From the NCBI GenBank assembly GCA_002435985.1, contig DIXD01000109.1, positions 1,605-7,390 on the forward strand: DNA of 5,786 bases. Reading direction: 5' to 3'. This document shows, in pieces, positions 5,517-5,786 of the stretch. The translations under genes and the position numbers were made by a program. The first letter of the stretch is position 1. Each line of letters begins with the position of its first letter. This stretch comes from Spirochaetaceae bacterium UBA6089 (lineage in GTDB: Bacteria; Spirochaetota; Spirochaetia; Treponematales; Rectinemataceae). The notes below the pieces were generated by a model, which worked only from the letters and a program-made list of their open reading frames with translations, did no database searches and was not told where the DNA came from.

Positions 5517-5786
5517 CTAGCGCGCAAGCGGTTCGCCGATTTCCGGTTCCCTGAGGTACATTGGTCCTGCAGCATCTTCTGCAGGACCTTTTTCGTGGTA
5601 GAGTCTTGTTCCTAGGGCTGCAAGCGCCTCGATTTCTCTCTCTGGTTCCGGCTGATGGACTATCCAACCCGGATGTTCGAGGCATGTGGTCTCGGCAAGA
5701 TCGGCATCCGGGCCGACAAAATGGACTTCTTCCTCAGTCTGAAGCTTCGAAATGAGATTGGCCAATTCTGTGTCCATCCAGTTCCC
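5517..5786 (-). CDS. tsaB: Probable tRNA threonylcarbamoyladenosine biosynthesis protein TsaB, C-terminal part
   Basis: The last 89 residues are visible; the frame runs open past the right edge (GNW precedes the first Met at 5777, which I take as internal). TsaB pairs with TsaD in the complex that makes t6A37 on ANN-decoding tRNAs. The match rests on the layout of the family's C-terminal end: a strand VHFVGPDADLA near the start, an alpha-helical segment EREIEALAALGTRLYHEKG, then PMYLREPEIGEP, close to the C-terminal P.YLR motif typical of TsaB. These are modest signals, since the more conserved N-terminal half lies outside the window. The stop TAG is at 5517-5519, facing the GNAT gene. A 10-bp hairpin at 5563-5588 lies within this coding region and encodes the linker GPAEDAAGP before the YLR motif. 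Confidence 0.62.
   Translation of the reverse strand, partial: GNWMDTELANLISKLQTEEEVHFVGPDADLAETTCLEHPGWIVHQPEPEREIEALAALGTRLYHEKGPAEDAAGPMYLREPEIGEPLAR
5563..5593 (+). terminator. Intrinsic terminator for the GNAT operon, inside the tsaB coding sequence
   Basis: GGTCCTGCAG (5563-5572) and CTGCAGGACC (5579-5588) form a perfect 10-bp stem with a 6-nt loop, followed directly by TTTTT (5589-5593) on the plus strand. It is oriented to end transcripts from the GNAT gene, 92 nt after its stop codon, and no T tract follows on the minus strand. The 3' end of the operon mRNA would therefore be antisense to the end of tsaB. Confidence 0.78.

Overview
The window is ordinary bacterial chromosome, about 55% G+C by eye. 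Genes are closely packed on both strands, and every promoter I could place is of the sigma-70 type. I see no mobile element, CRISPR array or rRNA. The organism cannot be named from the sequence. The gene mix (canonical lipA, a separate lipoate-ligase accessory domain, mtnA, the HhH-tailed DNA-repair radical SAM family, a tandem-GNAT protein) would suit a spirochaete or another diderm anaerobe, but that is a weak inference.

Layout. (1) 1-1085, minus strand: lipA (lipoyl synthase), then, overlapping it by 11 nt, the start of an LplB-like lipoate-ligase accessory protein that runs off the left edge. This is a lipoate-assembly operon. (2) 1201-2277, plus strand: mtnA (methylthioribose-1-phosphate isomerase), divergent from lipA, with back-to-back promoters between the two. 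(3) 2382-3722, minus strand: a radical SAM protein with a helix-hairpin-helix tail, of the putative DNA modification/repair family, convergent with mtnA. (4) 3723-4099: a regulatory spacer holding a 12-bp inverted repeat, two pairs of 11-bp-phased direct repeats, an intrinsic terminator, a tRNA with anticodon CAT on the minus strand and two divergent promoters. (5) 4100-5471, plus strand: a small unknown protein (85 aa) overlapping by 11 nt a 374-aa tandem-GNAT protein. (6) 5517-5786, minus strand: the C-terminal part of a probable TsaB, running off the right edge. The intrinsic terminator that best serves the GNAT operon lies inside the tsaB coding sequence.

Themes. Two genes (lipA and the radical SAM gene) look leaderless or nearly so, with strong promoters placed directly on the start codon, while the other visible starts have Shine-Dalgarno sequences. 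Both co-directional gene pairs overlap by exactly 11 nt with a Shine-Dalgarno inside the upstream gene, which points to translational coupling. TsaB takes part in making t6A37, a modification expected on ANN-decoding elongator tRNAs such as the tRNA in this window. I found no convincing new multi-gene system. The most interesting items are the lipA/LplB-like pair, the palindromic site upstream of the radical SAM gene, the terminator embedded in a convergent gene, and the leaderless starts.
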